A stretch of DNA of 64,000 nt. Origin: DATFVB01 sp963714035. Lineage in GTDB: Bacteria; Acidobacteriota; Thermoanaerobaculia; UBA5066; DATFVB01. The DNA lies in NCBI GenBank assembly GCA_963714035.1, contig OY970224.1:1488001-1552000 (forward strand), given 5' to 3'. This document shows, piece after piece, positions 10,001-18,142 of the stretch. Position numbers and translations under genes: made by a program. The notes under the pieces were generated by a model, which searched no databases, was not told the DNA's origin, and was given only the letters and a program-made list of their open reading frames with translations. Numbering within the stretch: position 1 is the stretch's first letter; each line of letters starts with the position of its first letter.

Positions 10001-11247
10001 GAACGGCCACGCTCCACGTCTCGCATCCGCTCCTGCCGCGGCAATCGTTCGCCCTCGACGACATCGTGCAGCAGGACTTCCTTCTGACCAACGACGCGGG
10101 CAGCCTCGTGCTCGTCTCCGAGGACGGACATCCCTTCCTCGCCTCTTCCCGCGCCTATACCGCGAACGCGCAGGGCGGAACCTACGGGACCTTCGCGGGC
10201 TCGGTTCCCTCGACGGGGGGCGTCGGATCCTCGGACGCGCCGGCGATCGCCAACGGCATTCCGACCGGCGTCGGCTATCACACCAACGTCGGGGCGACCG
10301 AGGTCGCCGGGACCGAGACGACCGTCCGCGTGGAGGGATTCGCGGCAGACGGCACGGCGGTCGGGAGCTACACCGACACGATTCCGCCTTATGCCAACGC
10401 CCAGCGGGAGCCGGGCCACGGCTTCTCCGCGCCCGCCGCGCGGGTCGACTTCACGGTGCTCTCCGGCGGACGCGTGATCCCCTACACGGCGACGGTGGAC
10501 GAAAATTCCGGAGACACGCTCCTTTCGGTCGCGCCCGCCGCACCCGAAGCCTCCGACGACGTGATCGTGGCCGGTGCCGGAAGGATCCACGGCGCGCAGG
10601 GGACCTTCTTCACGTCGGACCTCGCGGTGTCGAACGGATCCGGGGTCGCGAAGACGCTCACGTTCACCCTCATCCCCGGCGCCGGCGTGATCCCGGTTCC
10701 GGCTCCCCCCGCTCCCGTGGCGATCGGCCCGGGACAGACGCTCCTCTTCCCGGACGTCCTTCGCACGCTCTTCGGATTCGAGGGCGAAGGAGTCGCGGGC
10801 ATCCGCATCCATCCCGATTCGCCGACCCGGCTCGCGGCCTCGGTCCTCACCTCGACGCCGAACGCGGGGGGAGCGGGAAGCTACGGGTTCTTCGTGAACG
10901 GGACGACCGGCACGGGGGCGATCGCCGCCGGCGGCCACGCCGTCTCGATCCACCTCGAGCACGACGCCCGGTACCGCACGAACTTCGGATTCACCGAGGT
11001 CGGAGGAGCGTCGGCGACGGTGCAAGCGACGTTCTTCGACGAGAACGGCATACCCCTCGGGACGAAGACCTACTCCGCGGGCGCAAACACGTTCCTGATG
11101 ACCGGAGCCGCCGAGCTCCTCGGCGCCGCGGCCGTTCCGAACGGCTACATCGAGTTCACGGTCCTGTCGGGTGCGGGCCGGGTCATCCCGTTCGCGACGG
11201 TCGTGGACAACACTACGGGCGACTCCATCTTCGTACCCGCGGAGTAG
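7057..11247 (+). CDS. Secreted subtilisin-like S8 serine protease with PA domain and duplicated C-terminal module
   Basis: The protein has 1396 residues and starts at a GTG preceded by AAGGAG at 6 bp spacing. That start exposes a signal peptide (hydrophobic LLRTLLFLPVALGAG, cleavage near ARA). An inhibitor-I9-like propeptide follows (AYIVVFRDSA ... VRVLNGMAVLVP). The catalytic triad is D176 (IADLDTGVD), H241 (SGHGSHTA) and S626 (GTSFSAPRAAG). A protease-associated domain sits between His and Ser (VVLVQRGTCTFEAK). After the catalytic domain come an Fn3-like region and two tandem copies of a roughly 190-residue beta module, each ending in a motif like FTVLSGGRVIPYTATVDENS. It is probably exported and cell-surface or extracellular. 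The stop is TAG, followed 4 bp later by repeat E2. Confidence 0.92.
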   Translation: MTFRPLLRTLLFLPVALGAGAARAAVVSAALPVASMKTALAPDGREAYIVVFRDSAAIAPRSREGGAAASPSVDLTAKIEAIRSRQETFAADMRARIGGFEAGARYVRVLNGMAVLVPSGALAQLRSDPRVRAVYPVRKYVLNLDASNPLMGAPAFWTALGGDDEAGREIRIADLDTGVDFSNPMFSDSSLPMPPGFPKENDGNDFANSKVIVAKYFQGIVDSSDPGLSIAQRTAQDLSGHGSHTASVAAGAKVTLSGDGRRPVTIEGVAPKAYIGDYKVFSPGAYSDNIIAAIEDATADGMNVLNMSFGLSAGFNEPFLYSAAAENEAIQNAIAAGVTITVAAGNNGVDDSGNPVADSISSTADVPEVIAVGASTNSHSGLDSSQLGRVAMTSGHTAPPANVQNIVGAQSVHTDANGNTIPPAFPTSSFSAPFADWDALDGSADGTACTALGGTGLPLSGQVVLVQRGTCTFEAKVQNAETAGARGVVIYNKADGSDGGDQILVAAIGATSIPAIFIGRTDGLDLKTYLDANGGTAPSATGSFGPAPPGTPPAVFPTPSGELADFSSIGPTIDLQIKPDLTSIGTGSYAAVQDDSALGDGRFGDDEADTSPFYDPSGFAFGQGTSFSAPRAAGSAALVEQKHPDWSPAEIKAALMETAARPGVAGDPIAIGNLSVQQRGSGDIDLSAAAQVDSIVLPASYSYRRVAFNAVPDAHALDRTFTIENKSGAPVTYTLSAIPTAALSDPAIVPAVSPSTLTVAAHGSGTFTLSLVLHAGLLTGQNDSEGAILVSDGGATIPGALSIPYWVRLAFPAGTAPALESATATYTAASNQLDVDLVAHDPDTDLVSFTLDFYDASGALVGTFSDTFADAGIDVSSPDLTLDIQLTSFSGGCPGCASVGVTLIDAAGNTSNTIVSRFGGGVTNEAVPASSGGTYSRSVPLVAHIQGQQFPFRSDVRLVNPDTAHILTIDAFFVPEGQPGTGTATLHVSHPLLPRQSFALDDIVQQDFLLTNDAGSLVLVSEDGHPFLASSRAYTANAQGGTYGTFAGSVPSTGGVGSSDAPAIANGIPTGVGYHTNVGATEVAGTETTVRVEGFAADGTAVGSYTDTIPPYANAQREPGHGFSAPAARVDFTVLSGGRVIPYTATVDENSGDTLLSVAPAAPEASDDVIVAGAGRIHGAQGTFFTSDLAVSNGSGVAKTLTFTLIPGAGVIPVPAPPAPVAIGPGQTLLFPDVLRTLFGFEGEGVAGIRIHPDSPTRLAASVLTSTPNAGGAGSYGFFVNGTTGTGAIAAGGHAVSIHLEHDARYRTNFGFTEVGGASATVQATFFDENGIPLGTKTYSAGANTFLMTGAAELLGAAAVPNGYIEFTVLSGAGRVIPFATVVDNTTGDSIFVPAE

Positions 11248-11251
11248 GCGA

Positions 11252-11375
11252 GCGCGGCGATCCATCGAGCGATACGGGCGCGAACAGCCCGCGCCGCCCT
11301 GCGACGTACTTGCCGCAGTACGCGTCGGGACGTCGCGACTTGTCCGCATCCCGTCTGGCTGGCGTCTCGCCGCGC
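11252..11375 (+). repeat. 3'-end palindromic element, copy E2
   Basis: This copy lies in the reverse orientation to E1. Its gene-proximal end GCGCGGCGAT begins 4 bp after the TAG stop of the S8 protease gene. The apex GACGTACTTGCCGCAGTACG keeps the GTACT/AGTAC inner stem, and the distal arm ends GGCGTCTCGCCGCGC. Together with E3 it fills the 336 bp between the convergent S8 and smpB genes. No coding sequence is seen in that gap. Confidence 0.75.
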
Positions 11376-11455
11376 CTCGTCGTCGCCACGACCGACGACT
11401 AGCCCGAGAACGGTTCCGTTTGCCAGATGGCTCTCATCAGCCGCGCAGGCGTCGT

Positions 11456-11580
11456 GGCGCGTCCAGACGTGCTGGAAGACGGGTTCCGGCGGGCCGGCCG
11501 GCGGCTAAGGCCTACTGAAAACGTACGTCGTGCCGGCGACCGACCCGACGGACCCGTATAACGGCGCGTATGGTCCGCGC
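11456..11580 (-). repeat. 3'-end palindromic element, copy E3
   Basis: The left arm contains GTGCTGGAAGACGGG and the right arm CCCGTATAACGGCGCGTATG. The apex is GGCCTACTGAAAACGTACGT. The right end is 3 bp from the TAG stop of smpB (minus strand). The sequence joining element and stop (GCGC, CCG, then CTA) is the same as at E1. Confidence 0.8.
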
Positions 11581-11583
11581 CCG

Positions 11584-12066
11584 CTAGCGCTGTCGTTCGC
11601 GCATGGCCCGGTCGGCCTCGCGCTTGAGCTCGTTGTCCCGGATCGTCTGCCGCTTGTCGTGGAGCTTCTTCCCCTTCACCAGCGCGATCTCGGCCTTGAC
11701 CCGCGCGCCCTTGAAATAGAGCTGCAGCGGAATGCAGGTGACGCCGCTCCGCGCGACGTCGCTCGCCCACCGGTCGAGCTCGCGGCGGTGCGCGAGGATC
11801 TTGCGGTCGCGCTCGGGGGCGTGCCCGGTCCACGACGCGGGGCCGTACGACGACACATGGGCGTTGACGAGAAAGGCCTCGCCGCCCCGGAACTGCACGA
11901 ACGAATCCTTCAGGTTCGCGCGCCCTTCGCGGAGCGACTTGACCTCGCTCCCGGAGAGCGCGAGCCCCACTTCCATCCGGTCCTCGATGAAGTAGTCGTG
12001 GTACGCCTTGCGGTTGGTCGCGATGATCTTCCGCGACGGATCCTCTTTGGTCGCAGAGGGCCTCAT
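11584..12066 (-). CDS. smpB: SsrA (tmRNA)-binding protein SmpB
   Basis: SmpB delivers tmRNA to stalled ribosomes for trans-translation. The 160-residue protein has the family core: IATNRKAYHDYFIEDRMEVG, LSGSEVKSLREGRANLKDSF and the PLQLYFKGARVKAEIALVKG strand region. It ends in the basic tail KLHDKRQTIRDNELKREADR that contacts the decoding centre. It appears to be monocistronic, with palindromic elements E3 after its stop and E4 before its start. No tmRNA gene was recognised next to it. Confidence 0.95.
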   Translation of the reverse strand: MRPSATKEDPSRKIIATNRKAYHDYFIEDRMEVGLALSGSEVKSLREGRANLKDSFVQFRGGEAFLVNAHVSSYGPASWTGHAPERDRKILAHRRELDRWASDVARSGVTCIPLQLYFKGARVKAEIALVKGKKLHDKRQTIRDNELKREADRAMRERQR

Positions 12067-12123
12067 CGCGCGTTCCCGTCGCTCCGACTTTCCGGAGCCG
12101 ACTCGATCACGGCCAAGCGGAAA

Positions 12124-12246
12124 GCGCGGCGAGACGTGCGGGAAGACGGGTTCGGGCGAGCCGGCCCGCGGGCAAGGCGTACCGGGGCGTACGTCGCGCC
12201 CGCGGGCGGCTCGTACGGACCCGTATAACCGTGCGTATCGCCGCGC
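12124..12246 (-). repeat. 3'-end palindromic element, copy E4
   Basis: This is a full copy. Left arm GCGCGGCGAGACGTGCGGG pairs with right arm ending CGTATCGCCGCGC. The apex is GGCGTACCGGGGCGTACG. The inner arms GAGCCGGCCCGCGGGC and GCCCGCGGGCGGCTC are complementary. The right end lies 6 bp from the TGA of the HD-GYP gene. Here the two flanking genes are co-directional, so the element separates smpB's 5' side from the HD-GYP 3' end. Confidence 0.85.
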
Positions 12247-12252
12247 TTGCGA

Positions 12253-13851
12253 TCACGTTTTATCCAGGCCGCCGCCCGCGACGAAGTCCCGAAACTTCGC
12301 CGCCAGATTCGGATCGAACTGCGTGCCGCCCTTCGATTCGATCGTCTCGACCGCCTCGTCGCGGCTGATCGTCGGACGGTACGACGCGGGCGCCGTCATC
12401 GCGTCGAAAGCCTCCACGATGTGGATGAGGCGCGCCCCGAACGGGATCTGCTCTCCCCGGAGCTGCTCCGGATAGCCGCTCCCGTCGTAGCGCTCGTGAT
12501 GATGGAGCACGAGGGGGATCACCGGGTACGGGAACTCCACGTCGGCGAGGAGCATCGCGCCGACCGACGGATGATCCCGCGCGAGGCGGTATTCGGCTTC
12601 CGAGAGGGGCCGCTTCTCGGAGAGCCGATCGTAGGAGAGCTCGCGCAGCCCCACGTCGTGCAGCATCGCGGCGACGGTGATCTGTTCGATCGTCCCTTCG
12701 GAGAGCCGAAGGAACCCGGCGAAGCGTCGGGCGATCCGCGCGACCGACAGGCTGTGCGTGACGAGGCCGGAGTACTTCTTGAGCCCCGGTTCCAGGAGCC
12801 GGCGCACGAGACCGCGGTAGGCGTCGCGGTACCGGGCGGCCTCGCGCGTCTCCGAGATCGAACGGCGGACGAGCAGATGGATCTCGCGGATCGCGTTCGC
12901 GCGCGCCGCCTCGGGCTCTTTCGTGAAGATCAGCGAGAAGAGGATCGCGCGCCCTTCTTCCGAAACGAGCGCGGACGTCTGCAGGGCCCGGATGTCGCCC
13001 GGTTCCAGCTCGCCGGGGCCTCGGCCGTGCGGAAAATCGACGTTGAAGCGTCGCTCCGGCGGAGAGGTTCGTCCCGGAAAGAGCCGCGCGAAGACGTCCT
13101 GCGCGCTCGCGACGGCGCTCTCCTGGGCCGGCGACGCGATCGAACGCCGCGACCCGATGTAGAACTCCGCCGACGCGTCGGTCCAGAGCGAGAACACGAC
13201 GCCCCCGATGCCGGGATCCAGGAGCAGGGTCGAGGCGAATCCCCGGAAGAGCAGCGCCTCCCGCTGGCTGATCGGCGGCCGGGACGGCGGCGTCGTCACG
13301 CGGCGGATCTTCGGCCTCAGGAGATCGGGGGAGGGCGGGTCGACGGACGCGCTGCTCCCCGTCGGAACATCGAAGAATCCCGGGATTTCCTGCGGTTCCG
13401 GAGCCGCTTCCGGGGTTCCGAGCGTCTGCCGACGGACCTTCAGGATCTCCGCGACCACCGCGGAGATCGCGCGGGTGTCCTCGGGGTAGTAGAGGTCTCC
13501 GCCGGCCTTGTCGCGGCCGACGACGATCCCCACCAGCCGCCCGTCGTCGTAGAGCGGGGCCGCGATCAGGCGCGCGGTATGGGTCGCCTCCATCTCCCGC
13601 CGCAGGGCCTGCGCCTCGGCCGGCGAATTGAAGTAGAACGGCTTCCGAAACCGGTTCACCCATTCGACGAGCGGATGTTCCTTGCCGAACTGCGCGACCG
13701 GGAGCTCGCGCGGGGAAAAGCCGTAGTGGACCACGAGCCGGAACTCGCCCGTCGGCTCCATCAGGTACAGCGCGGACCGGGTCGTCTTGCTCTTCTCGAG
13801 CAGGGAAAAAAGCGCTTCCCGATAGCGTTGTTCCACCGTGGGATCAAGCAT
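12253..13851 (-). CDS. GAF-like sensor / HD-GYP phosphodiesterase
   Basis: This is a 532-residue soluble protein. The N-terminal 150 residues resemble a GAF domain (SALYLMEPTGEFRLVVHYGF ... RLIAAPLYDDGRLVGIVVGR). The C-terminal 190 residues are an HD-GYP domain with HDVGL, HHHERYDGSGYPEQL and HIVEAFDAMTAP. HD-GYP proteins hydrolyse cyclic di-GMP or related dinucleotides. The HD pair and GYP loop are intact, so activity is plausible. The chosen ATG is the first methionine before the conserved region; the open frame upstream overlaps the promoter region and lpxC. It is divergent from lpxC. PilZ (47604) is another candidate c-di-GMP protein in the window. Confidence 0.85.
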   Translation of the reverse strand: MLDPTVEQRYREALFSLLEKSKTTRSALYLMEPTGEFRLVVHYGFSPRELPVAQFGKEHPLVEWVNRFRKPFYFNSPAEAQALRREMEATHTARLIAAPLYDDGRLVGIVVGRDKAGGDLYYPEDTRAISAVVAEILKVRRQTLGTPEAAPEPQEIPGFFDVPTGSSASVDPPSPDLLRPKIRRVTTPPSRPPISQREALLFRGFASTLLLDPGIGGVVFSLWTDASAEFYIGSRRSIASPAQESAVASAQDVFARLFPGRTSPPERRFNVDFPHGRGPGELEPGDIRALQTSALVSEEGRAILFSLIFTKEPEAARANAIREIHLLVRRSISETREAARYRDAYRGLVRRLLEPGLKKYSGLVTHSLSVARIARRFAGFLRLSEGTIEQITVAAMLHDVGLRELSYDRLSEKRPLSEAEYRLARDHPSVGAMLLADVEFPYPVIPLVLHHHERYDGSGYPEQLRGEQIPFGARLIHIVEAFDAMTAPASYRPTISRDEAVETIESKGGTQFDPNLAAKFRDFVAGGGLDKT

Positions 13852-14040
13852 TTCGCGCTCATCGTAACATCTCGACAAAAGCAGGCGAACCGTGGCGATT
13901 CCGCAACGGTCATGTGCACGAAACGCCACTCGATGCGTTTTTCCGACGGGTCGGCTCCTCCCGAACATCCGTGTTTTCAGGGTGTTCCCGCGACGGGCTC
14001 GCACGGGAAGATGGCACGCGCACTGCGATACCGGCAGGCG

Positions 14041-14916
14041 ATGCGCGAGCAGACCACGCTCCGAACTCCCGTCTCGATCGAAGGGATCGGGCTGCACACG
14101 GGACATCGCGTGCAGGCCACGTTCCGTCCCGCTCCCGAAGATCACGGCATCGTGTTTCGCCGCGAGGACCATCCGTCGGTCGTCCTCCCTGCCCTGCCCG
14201 GAAGCGCGCTCGGATTCGACCATGCGACGACGCTCGGGTGCGGCGCCGTTCAGATCGGAACGGTCGAACACGCGCTCTCGGCGGCGTTCGGGCTCGGCCT
14301 CGACAACCTCGAGGTCGAGATCCGGGGCGACGAGCTCCCGATCCTCGACGGCTCCGCCCTCCCTTTCGTCCGGCTCTTCCAGGCGGCGGGGATCGAGCGG
14401 CAGCACCGTCCGGCGCGCGCGCTCCCGATCGAGCGTCGCGGCGAGATCCGGCGCGGGGACAAATCGATTTCCTTCCGGCCGGGCCGCGGCCTCACGATCA
14501 CGTACGAGATCGATTTCCCCCATCGGTCGATCGGACACCAGTCGATGACCGTTCATCTCGAGCCCGGCACGTACGCTTCGCGCATCGCGCCCGCGCGGAC
14601 GTTCGGGTTCACGCACGAAATCCATTACCTCCGCGAGCGCGGACTCGCCCGCGGCGGCTCGCTCCAGAACGCGATCGTCCTCGACGACGAGAAGATCCTC
14701 TCGGGACCGCTTCGCTTCTCCGACGAGTTCGTGCGGCACAAGATCCTCGACCTGCTCGGCGATCTCGCGCTCCTCGGCCGCCCCGTCGAAGGGCGGATCC
14801 ACGCGCGCAAGGCGGGGCATGCCCTGCACGCGGAGCTCGTCCGCGAGCTCGCGGGCGACACGCTCCGGCAGGGCTCGGCCGCCGCTTTCCGCGCCGAACC
14901 TTCCTTCGCCGGCTGA
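14041..14916 (+). CDS. lpxC: UDP-3-O-acyl-N-acetylglucosamine deacetylase
   Basis: LpxC catalyses the committed step of lipid A biosynthesis. At 291 residues it is slightly shorter than the roughly 305 usual. The zinc site is intact: E76-H77 in QIGTVEHALSA, and H233 and D237 in VRHKILDLLGDLALLG. TPVSIEGIGLHTGHRV at the N-terminus and GDELPILDGSALPFV are typical. ATG at 14041 is preferred; an in-frame ATG at 14011 would add ten residues, and neither has an ideally spaced Shine-Dalgarno. The stop codon lies between two GCCGGC hexamers (14908-14913 and 14917-14922), so the gene end can fold into a small hairpin. Confidence 0.93.
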   Translation: MREQTTLRTPVSIEGIGLHTGHRVQATFRPAPEDHGIVFRREDHPSVVLPALPGSALGFDHATTLGCGAVQIGTVEHALSAAFGLGLDNLEVEIRGDELPILDGSALPFVRLFQAAGIERQHRPARALPIERRGEIRRGDKSISFRPGRGLTITYEIDFPHRSIGHQSMTVHLEPGTYASRIAPARTFGFTHEIHYLRERGLARGGSLQNAIVLDDEKILSGPLRFSDEFVRHKILDLLGDLALLGRPVEGRIHARKAGHALHAELVRELAGDTLRQGSAAAFRAEPSFAG

Positions 14917-15435
14917 GCCGGCGTTCCCTGCCCGCCTCGTCCCGAAACGCGCGACGTCGACCTGATGTTCCCCGCCCCTGGACTTTCGCGCGCCCGGTCG
15001 GGCGCCGGAGCGGTCGAGCCGCACAATGCCGCGAGCGAAGCGAGCCGCTGCGCTACTTCCCCCGGCGGGAGAAGGTGGCGGCTGCAAGCCGCCGGATGAG
15101 GGCAGGAAGGCGAGCCGCGGAGGTTGAATTCAGCGCGCGACGGAGTCGCAGCCACGGAGTGGCCAGCGCGCAGCGCAGGGCGCGTCAATCGCCGCGCACG
15201 CCAGTGCGCGCGCACATCGCGGAAAGGGTGAGCGGCAAAGCACGCATCGTCATGCGCGCGGCGCGCTCCCTCCTGAGCGAAGCAAAGGACCTGGAAACCG
15301 GAGCAGATCCTTCGTCGCTTCGCTCCTCAGGATGACATGCTCCGGAGGTCCGCGATCTGGGAGGCCGCGCGGTTCCAGCGAAGCGAGGCGCGCGGCCGAC
15401 GATCGTTGCGGCCGACGTGAGGTTAAGATCCCTTC
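14917..15435. other. 519 bp spacer with common intergenic repeat motifs, no gene seen
   Basis: No coding region is supported between lpxC and the DUF4390 gene. The spacer contains GGCGGCTGCAAGCCGCC, a hairpin inside a GGAGAAGGTGG ... GGATGAGGG context that recurs in intergenic DNA of many GC-rich bacteria. At about 15272-15336 it also contains an inverted repeat, CTCCTGAGCGAAGCAAAGG against CCTTCGTCGCTTCGCTCC then TCAGGATGAC. That is the cosmopolitan GTCATCCTGAGCGAAGC-type palindrome. Two runs of purine-pyrimidine mirror-like sequence around 15360-15410 are unexplained. No -10/-35 pair was convincing. Confidence 0.5.
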
Positions 15436-15999
15436 GTGAATCGGATTCGGCGGGTTCTCGCGGCGGCCGCGGGGGCGCTCGTTCTCGCCGCTCCGGCGCG
15501 CGCGGAAGAGCCGCACATCGCCCCCCTCCTCGTCGCGGTGAGCGGGAGCGACCTGTTCCTGACCTTCGTGTTGAACGGCGCGATCGATCCGGATCTCGCC
15601 CGACGCATCGAATCGGGCCTCGAGACGTCGATCGACTACGACGTCCGCCTCGCGGAACGGAACCGCTACTGGTTCGACCAGGAGCTCGACGCGCACCGTT
15701 TCCGGGTCACCGCGGCGTACAACCCCGTCAAGCGGGAGTACGTCGTGCGCGACTTCTGGGACCGCAAGCCGCAGGCCACGGTCGCGACGTCCGACTTCGC
15801 CGAGGCGGCCCGTCTCCTCGTCGCGCGCACGCGCATCCCCGCGTTCCGCGTCCGGCTCGGCTGGCCGCACAAGCACCTCTACGTCCGGATGCGCGCGTCG
15901 TACGACGCCGGACATTTCTTCGCGCTCGCGCCGGTGAACTCGACGACCGAGTGGAAGAAGTCCAAGACGGTCAAAGTCCACGACGCGGACCTCCGCTGA
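15436..15999 (+). CDS. DUF4390 family exported protein
   Basis: This is a 187-residue protein with an N-terminal signal peptide (RRVLAAAAGALVLAAPARA), so probably periplasmic. The rest resembles the DUF4390 family, which typically sits immediately upstream of an NtrY-like kinase, as it does here; the stop TGA overlaps the kinase ATG (ATGA). Family features visible are LTFVLNGAIDPDLARRIESG, a mid segment YNPVKREYVVRDFWDRK, and a C-terminal beta region ending VNSTTEWKKSKTVKV. The function is unknown. Co-translation suggests it senses or modulates the signal for the kinase. The start is GTG. Confidence 0.8.
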   Translation: MNRIRRVLAAAAGALVLAAPARAEEPHIAPLLVAVSGSDLFLTFVLNGAIDPDLARRIESGLETSIDYDVRLAERNRYWFDQELDAHRFRVTAAYNPVKREYVVRDFWDRKPQATVATSDFAEAARLLVARTRIPAFRVRLGWPHKHLYVRMRASYDAGHFFALAPVNSTTEWKKSKTVKVHDADLR

Positions 16000-18142
16000 T
16001 GGCGCCCCCGGACCGCTCGCCGCGCCACCGGCGCGAGACGCAGCTCCTCGTCGCCGTCGCCCTCGCCTTCTTCTTCATCTGGGGCGGGATCTACCTCTCG
16101 CAGCAGGGAACGAGCCCGCTCGCCGCCGGCAGCTTCGTCAACCGGGTGCCGCTCTTCATCCTCTGGTACCTCGACGTCGTCCTGATCGCGGCGACGCTTT
16201 TCGTGATCTTCCGCGCGCTCATCAAGCTCCTCCTCGAGCGCCGCCGCGGCGTGCTCGGGGCAAAATTCAAGACGAAGCTCCTGATCACGCAGCTCGGCCT
16301 GACCGCGATTCCGATCGCGCTCCTGTTCCTCGCGGCGACCAACCTCCTCCAGCGGTCGATCGACCGGTGGTTCTCGACGCCGGTGGAGACGATCGTGAAC
16401 CGCTCGGAGGCGCTGCGCGACGTCGCAGACCGGCGTCTCGCCGACGCCGCGAGCCGCGAGGCGCGGGCGCTCGCGGCGACGCTCGACGCGACGCCGCCCG
16501 GCGCCGATCCCGCGGCGATCCTCTCCGCCGACCTGCGCCTGCGCGACTTCTCGGGCCTCGAGCTGTATCCGGAAGCCGCCGCGCCCGTCCGTCTCTCGCC
16601 CCCGGGGATCGGCCTCCCGCCGGCCGCGCCCGCGGCTTCGCTCGCCGAGGCGCGGGACCGGGGCGAATCGCGATGGATCGATTTCCTCCGCGACGGCTCG
16701 CGGTGGTTCCGGAGCGCCGCCCGAAGCGGCCGCGGCGTCGTCGTCGCCAGCCTTCGCGTGCCCCCGGCGGAGGCGGCCGCGGGCGATTTCGTGGCGAGCG
16801 CGTGGAGCGACTACCGGAAGATGGAGGTCCAGAAATCGGCCATCAAGGCGACCAACATCCTCGTCTTCACGCTCCTGACCCTCGCCCTCCTCTTCGCGGC
16901 GATCTGGACCGGCCTGACGCTCGCCCGCCGGATCACCGCGCCGATCGGCGCGCTCGCCGAATCGACCCGGAAGATCACGCAGGGAGACCTGACCGCCGAA
17001 GTCGACGTCCCCGCGAGCGACGAGCTGGGGGTCCTCGTCGAGTCCTTCAACGCGATGACGGCGGAGATCCGCGAGACCCGGCAGCGTCTCGAACAGTCGA
17101 ACGTGGACCTCACCGTGATCAACCGTCGCCTCGACCGCGAACGCCAGCTCCTTTCGACCGTTCTCGAAACGGCGCGCACCGGCATCGTGGCGCTGGACCG
17201 GGCCGGCCGCATCCAGGTCGCCAACCCCGCCGCCCTCGAGATCCTCGGCCTCGCCCGCGCTCCCGAGACGCTCGACGCGCTCGCCGGCCGCCCCGAGCTC
17301 GCGCCGCTCTTCGAGGCGCTCGCCGCGGCCCGGACCGGCGCCAAGCCCGCGTTTCGCGAGATCTCCTCCGGCGCCTCCCGCCGCGCCGAGGTCGCCGTCG
17401 CCGCGATGCCCAACGAGGAGGGCGAGTCCCGGGGCTTCGTCATCGCCCTCGAGGACACCACGGAGGTGGCGCGCGCGCAGCGCCTTCAGGCCTGGACGGA
17501 AGCGGCGCGGCGCGTCGCGCACGAGATCAAGAACCCGCTCACCCCGATCCGGCTCTCGGCGGAGCGCATGATGCGCAAGATCCGCTCGGGAGACCCGACG
17601 GCGGCCGAGGCCGTCCGGCAGGGGGCGAAGGTGATCATCGAGGAAGTCGATCTGATGAAGTCGCTCGTCGACCAGTTCTCGAAGTTCTCCCGGATGCCCG
17701 AATCGCGCCCCGTCGACACCGATCTCTCGGCGCTCGTGGAGAAGACGGCGGCGCTCTACCGGGAAGCGAAGGACGGAGTCGAGATCGCGCTCGAGGACCG
17801 GCTCCCGCGGCGCGTGTACCGCCTCGACGGGCAGCAGGTCCAGCGCGTGCTCGTCAACCTCCTCGACAACGCGCTCGAGGCGTGCGAGCCGGGGGAAGGA
17901 TCGTGCTCTCGCTCGAAGAGCACGCCGCCAATCTCACGATCCAGGTCTCCGACACCGGCTCGGGGATCGGACCGGAGGACCGGGAGAAGATCTTCCTGCC
18001 CGACTTTTCCACGAAGCCCGGAGGCTCCGGGCTCGGACTCGCGATCGTCTCCCGGATCGTCGCGGACCACCGCGGCACGATCCGCTGGGAGGAGAACCGG
18101 CCGCGCGGCTCGCGGTTCGTGATCGAGATCCCCGCCGCATGA
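15998..18142 (+). CDS. ntrY: NtrY-like membrane sensor histidine kinase, with apparent frameshift
   Basis: The predicted order is two N-terminal membrane helices (about 16-33 and 46-70), a third at 88-108, a periplasmic sensor segment, a fourth helix near 285-305, then HAMP, PAS-like and HisKA domains. The H-box AHEIKNPLTPIRLSAERMMRK is a close NtrY match. The ATPase domain starts in the same frame (QVQRVLVNLLDNALEACEP). It then continues only in the +1-shifted frame: VSDTGSGIGPEDREKIF, GGSGLGLAIVSRIVADH, FVIEIPAA. The switch falls in a run of five Gs at 17891-17895. One extra G would restore EPGGRIVLSLEEH and a single open frame. This is either a sequencing/assembly error or a real inactivating deletion. 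It overlaps both neighbours by ATGA. Confidence 0.85.
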   Translation, partial: DGAPGPLAAPPARDAAPRRRRPRLLLHLGRDLPLAAGNEPARRRQLRQPGAALHPLVPRRRPDRGDAFRDLPRAHQAPPRAPPRRARGKIQDEAPDHAARPDRDSDRAPVPRGDQPPPAVDRPVVLDAGGDDREPLGGAARRRRPASRRRREPRGAGARGDARRDAARRRSRGDPLRRPAPARLLGPRAVSGSRRARPSLAPGDRPPAGRARGFARRGAGPGRIAMDRFPPRRLAVVPERRPKRPRRRRRQPSRAPGGGGRGRFRGERVERLPEDGGPEIGHQGDQHPRLHAPDPRPPLRGDLDRPDARPPDHRADRRARRIDPEDHAGRPDRRSRRPRERRAGGPRRVLQRDDGGDPRDPAASRTVERGPHRDQPSPRPRTPAPFDRSRNGAHRHRGAGPGRPHPGRQPRRPRDPRPRPRSRDARRARRPPRARAALRGARRGPDRRQARVSRDLLRRLPPRRGRRRRDAQRGGRVPGLRHRPRGHHGGGARAAPSGLDGSGAARRARDQEPAHPDPALGGAHDAQDPLGRPDGGRGRPAGGEGDHRGSRSDEVARRPVLEVLPDARIAPRRHRSLGARGEDGGALPGSEGRSRDRARGPAPAARVPPRRAAGPARARQPPRQRARGVRAGGRIVLSLEEHAANLTIQVSDTGSGIGPEDREKIFLPDFSTKPGGSGLGLAIVSRIVADHRGTIRWEENRPRGSRFVIEIPAA

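Noticed and set aside
7036..11349. 1437-codon minus-strand frame opposite the S8 protease
   Set aside because: It is a shadow of the protease gene, whose catalytic triad, signal peptide and ribosome site are clear.
14625..15215. Minus-strand frame in the lpxC/DUF4390 gap as a possible gene
   Set aside because: It overlaps lpxC, and the intergenic part consists of repeat motifs and basic low-complexity translation with no ribosome site.
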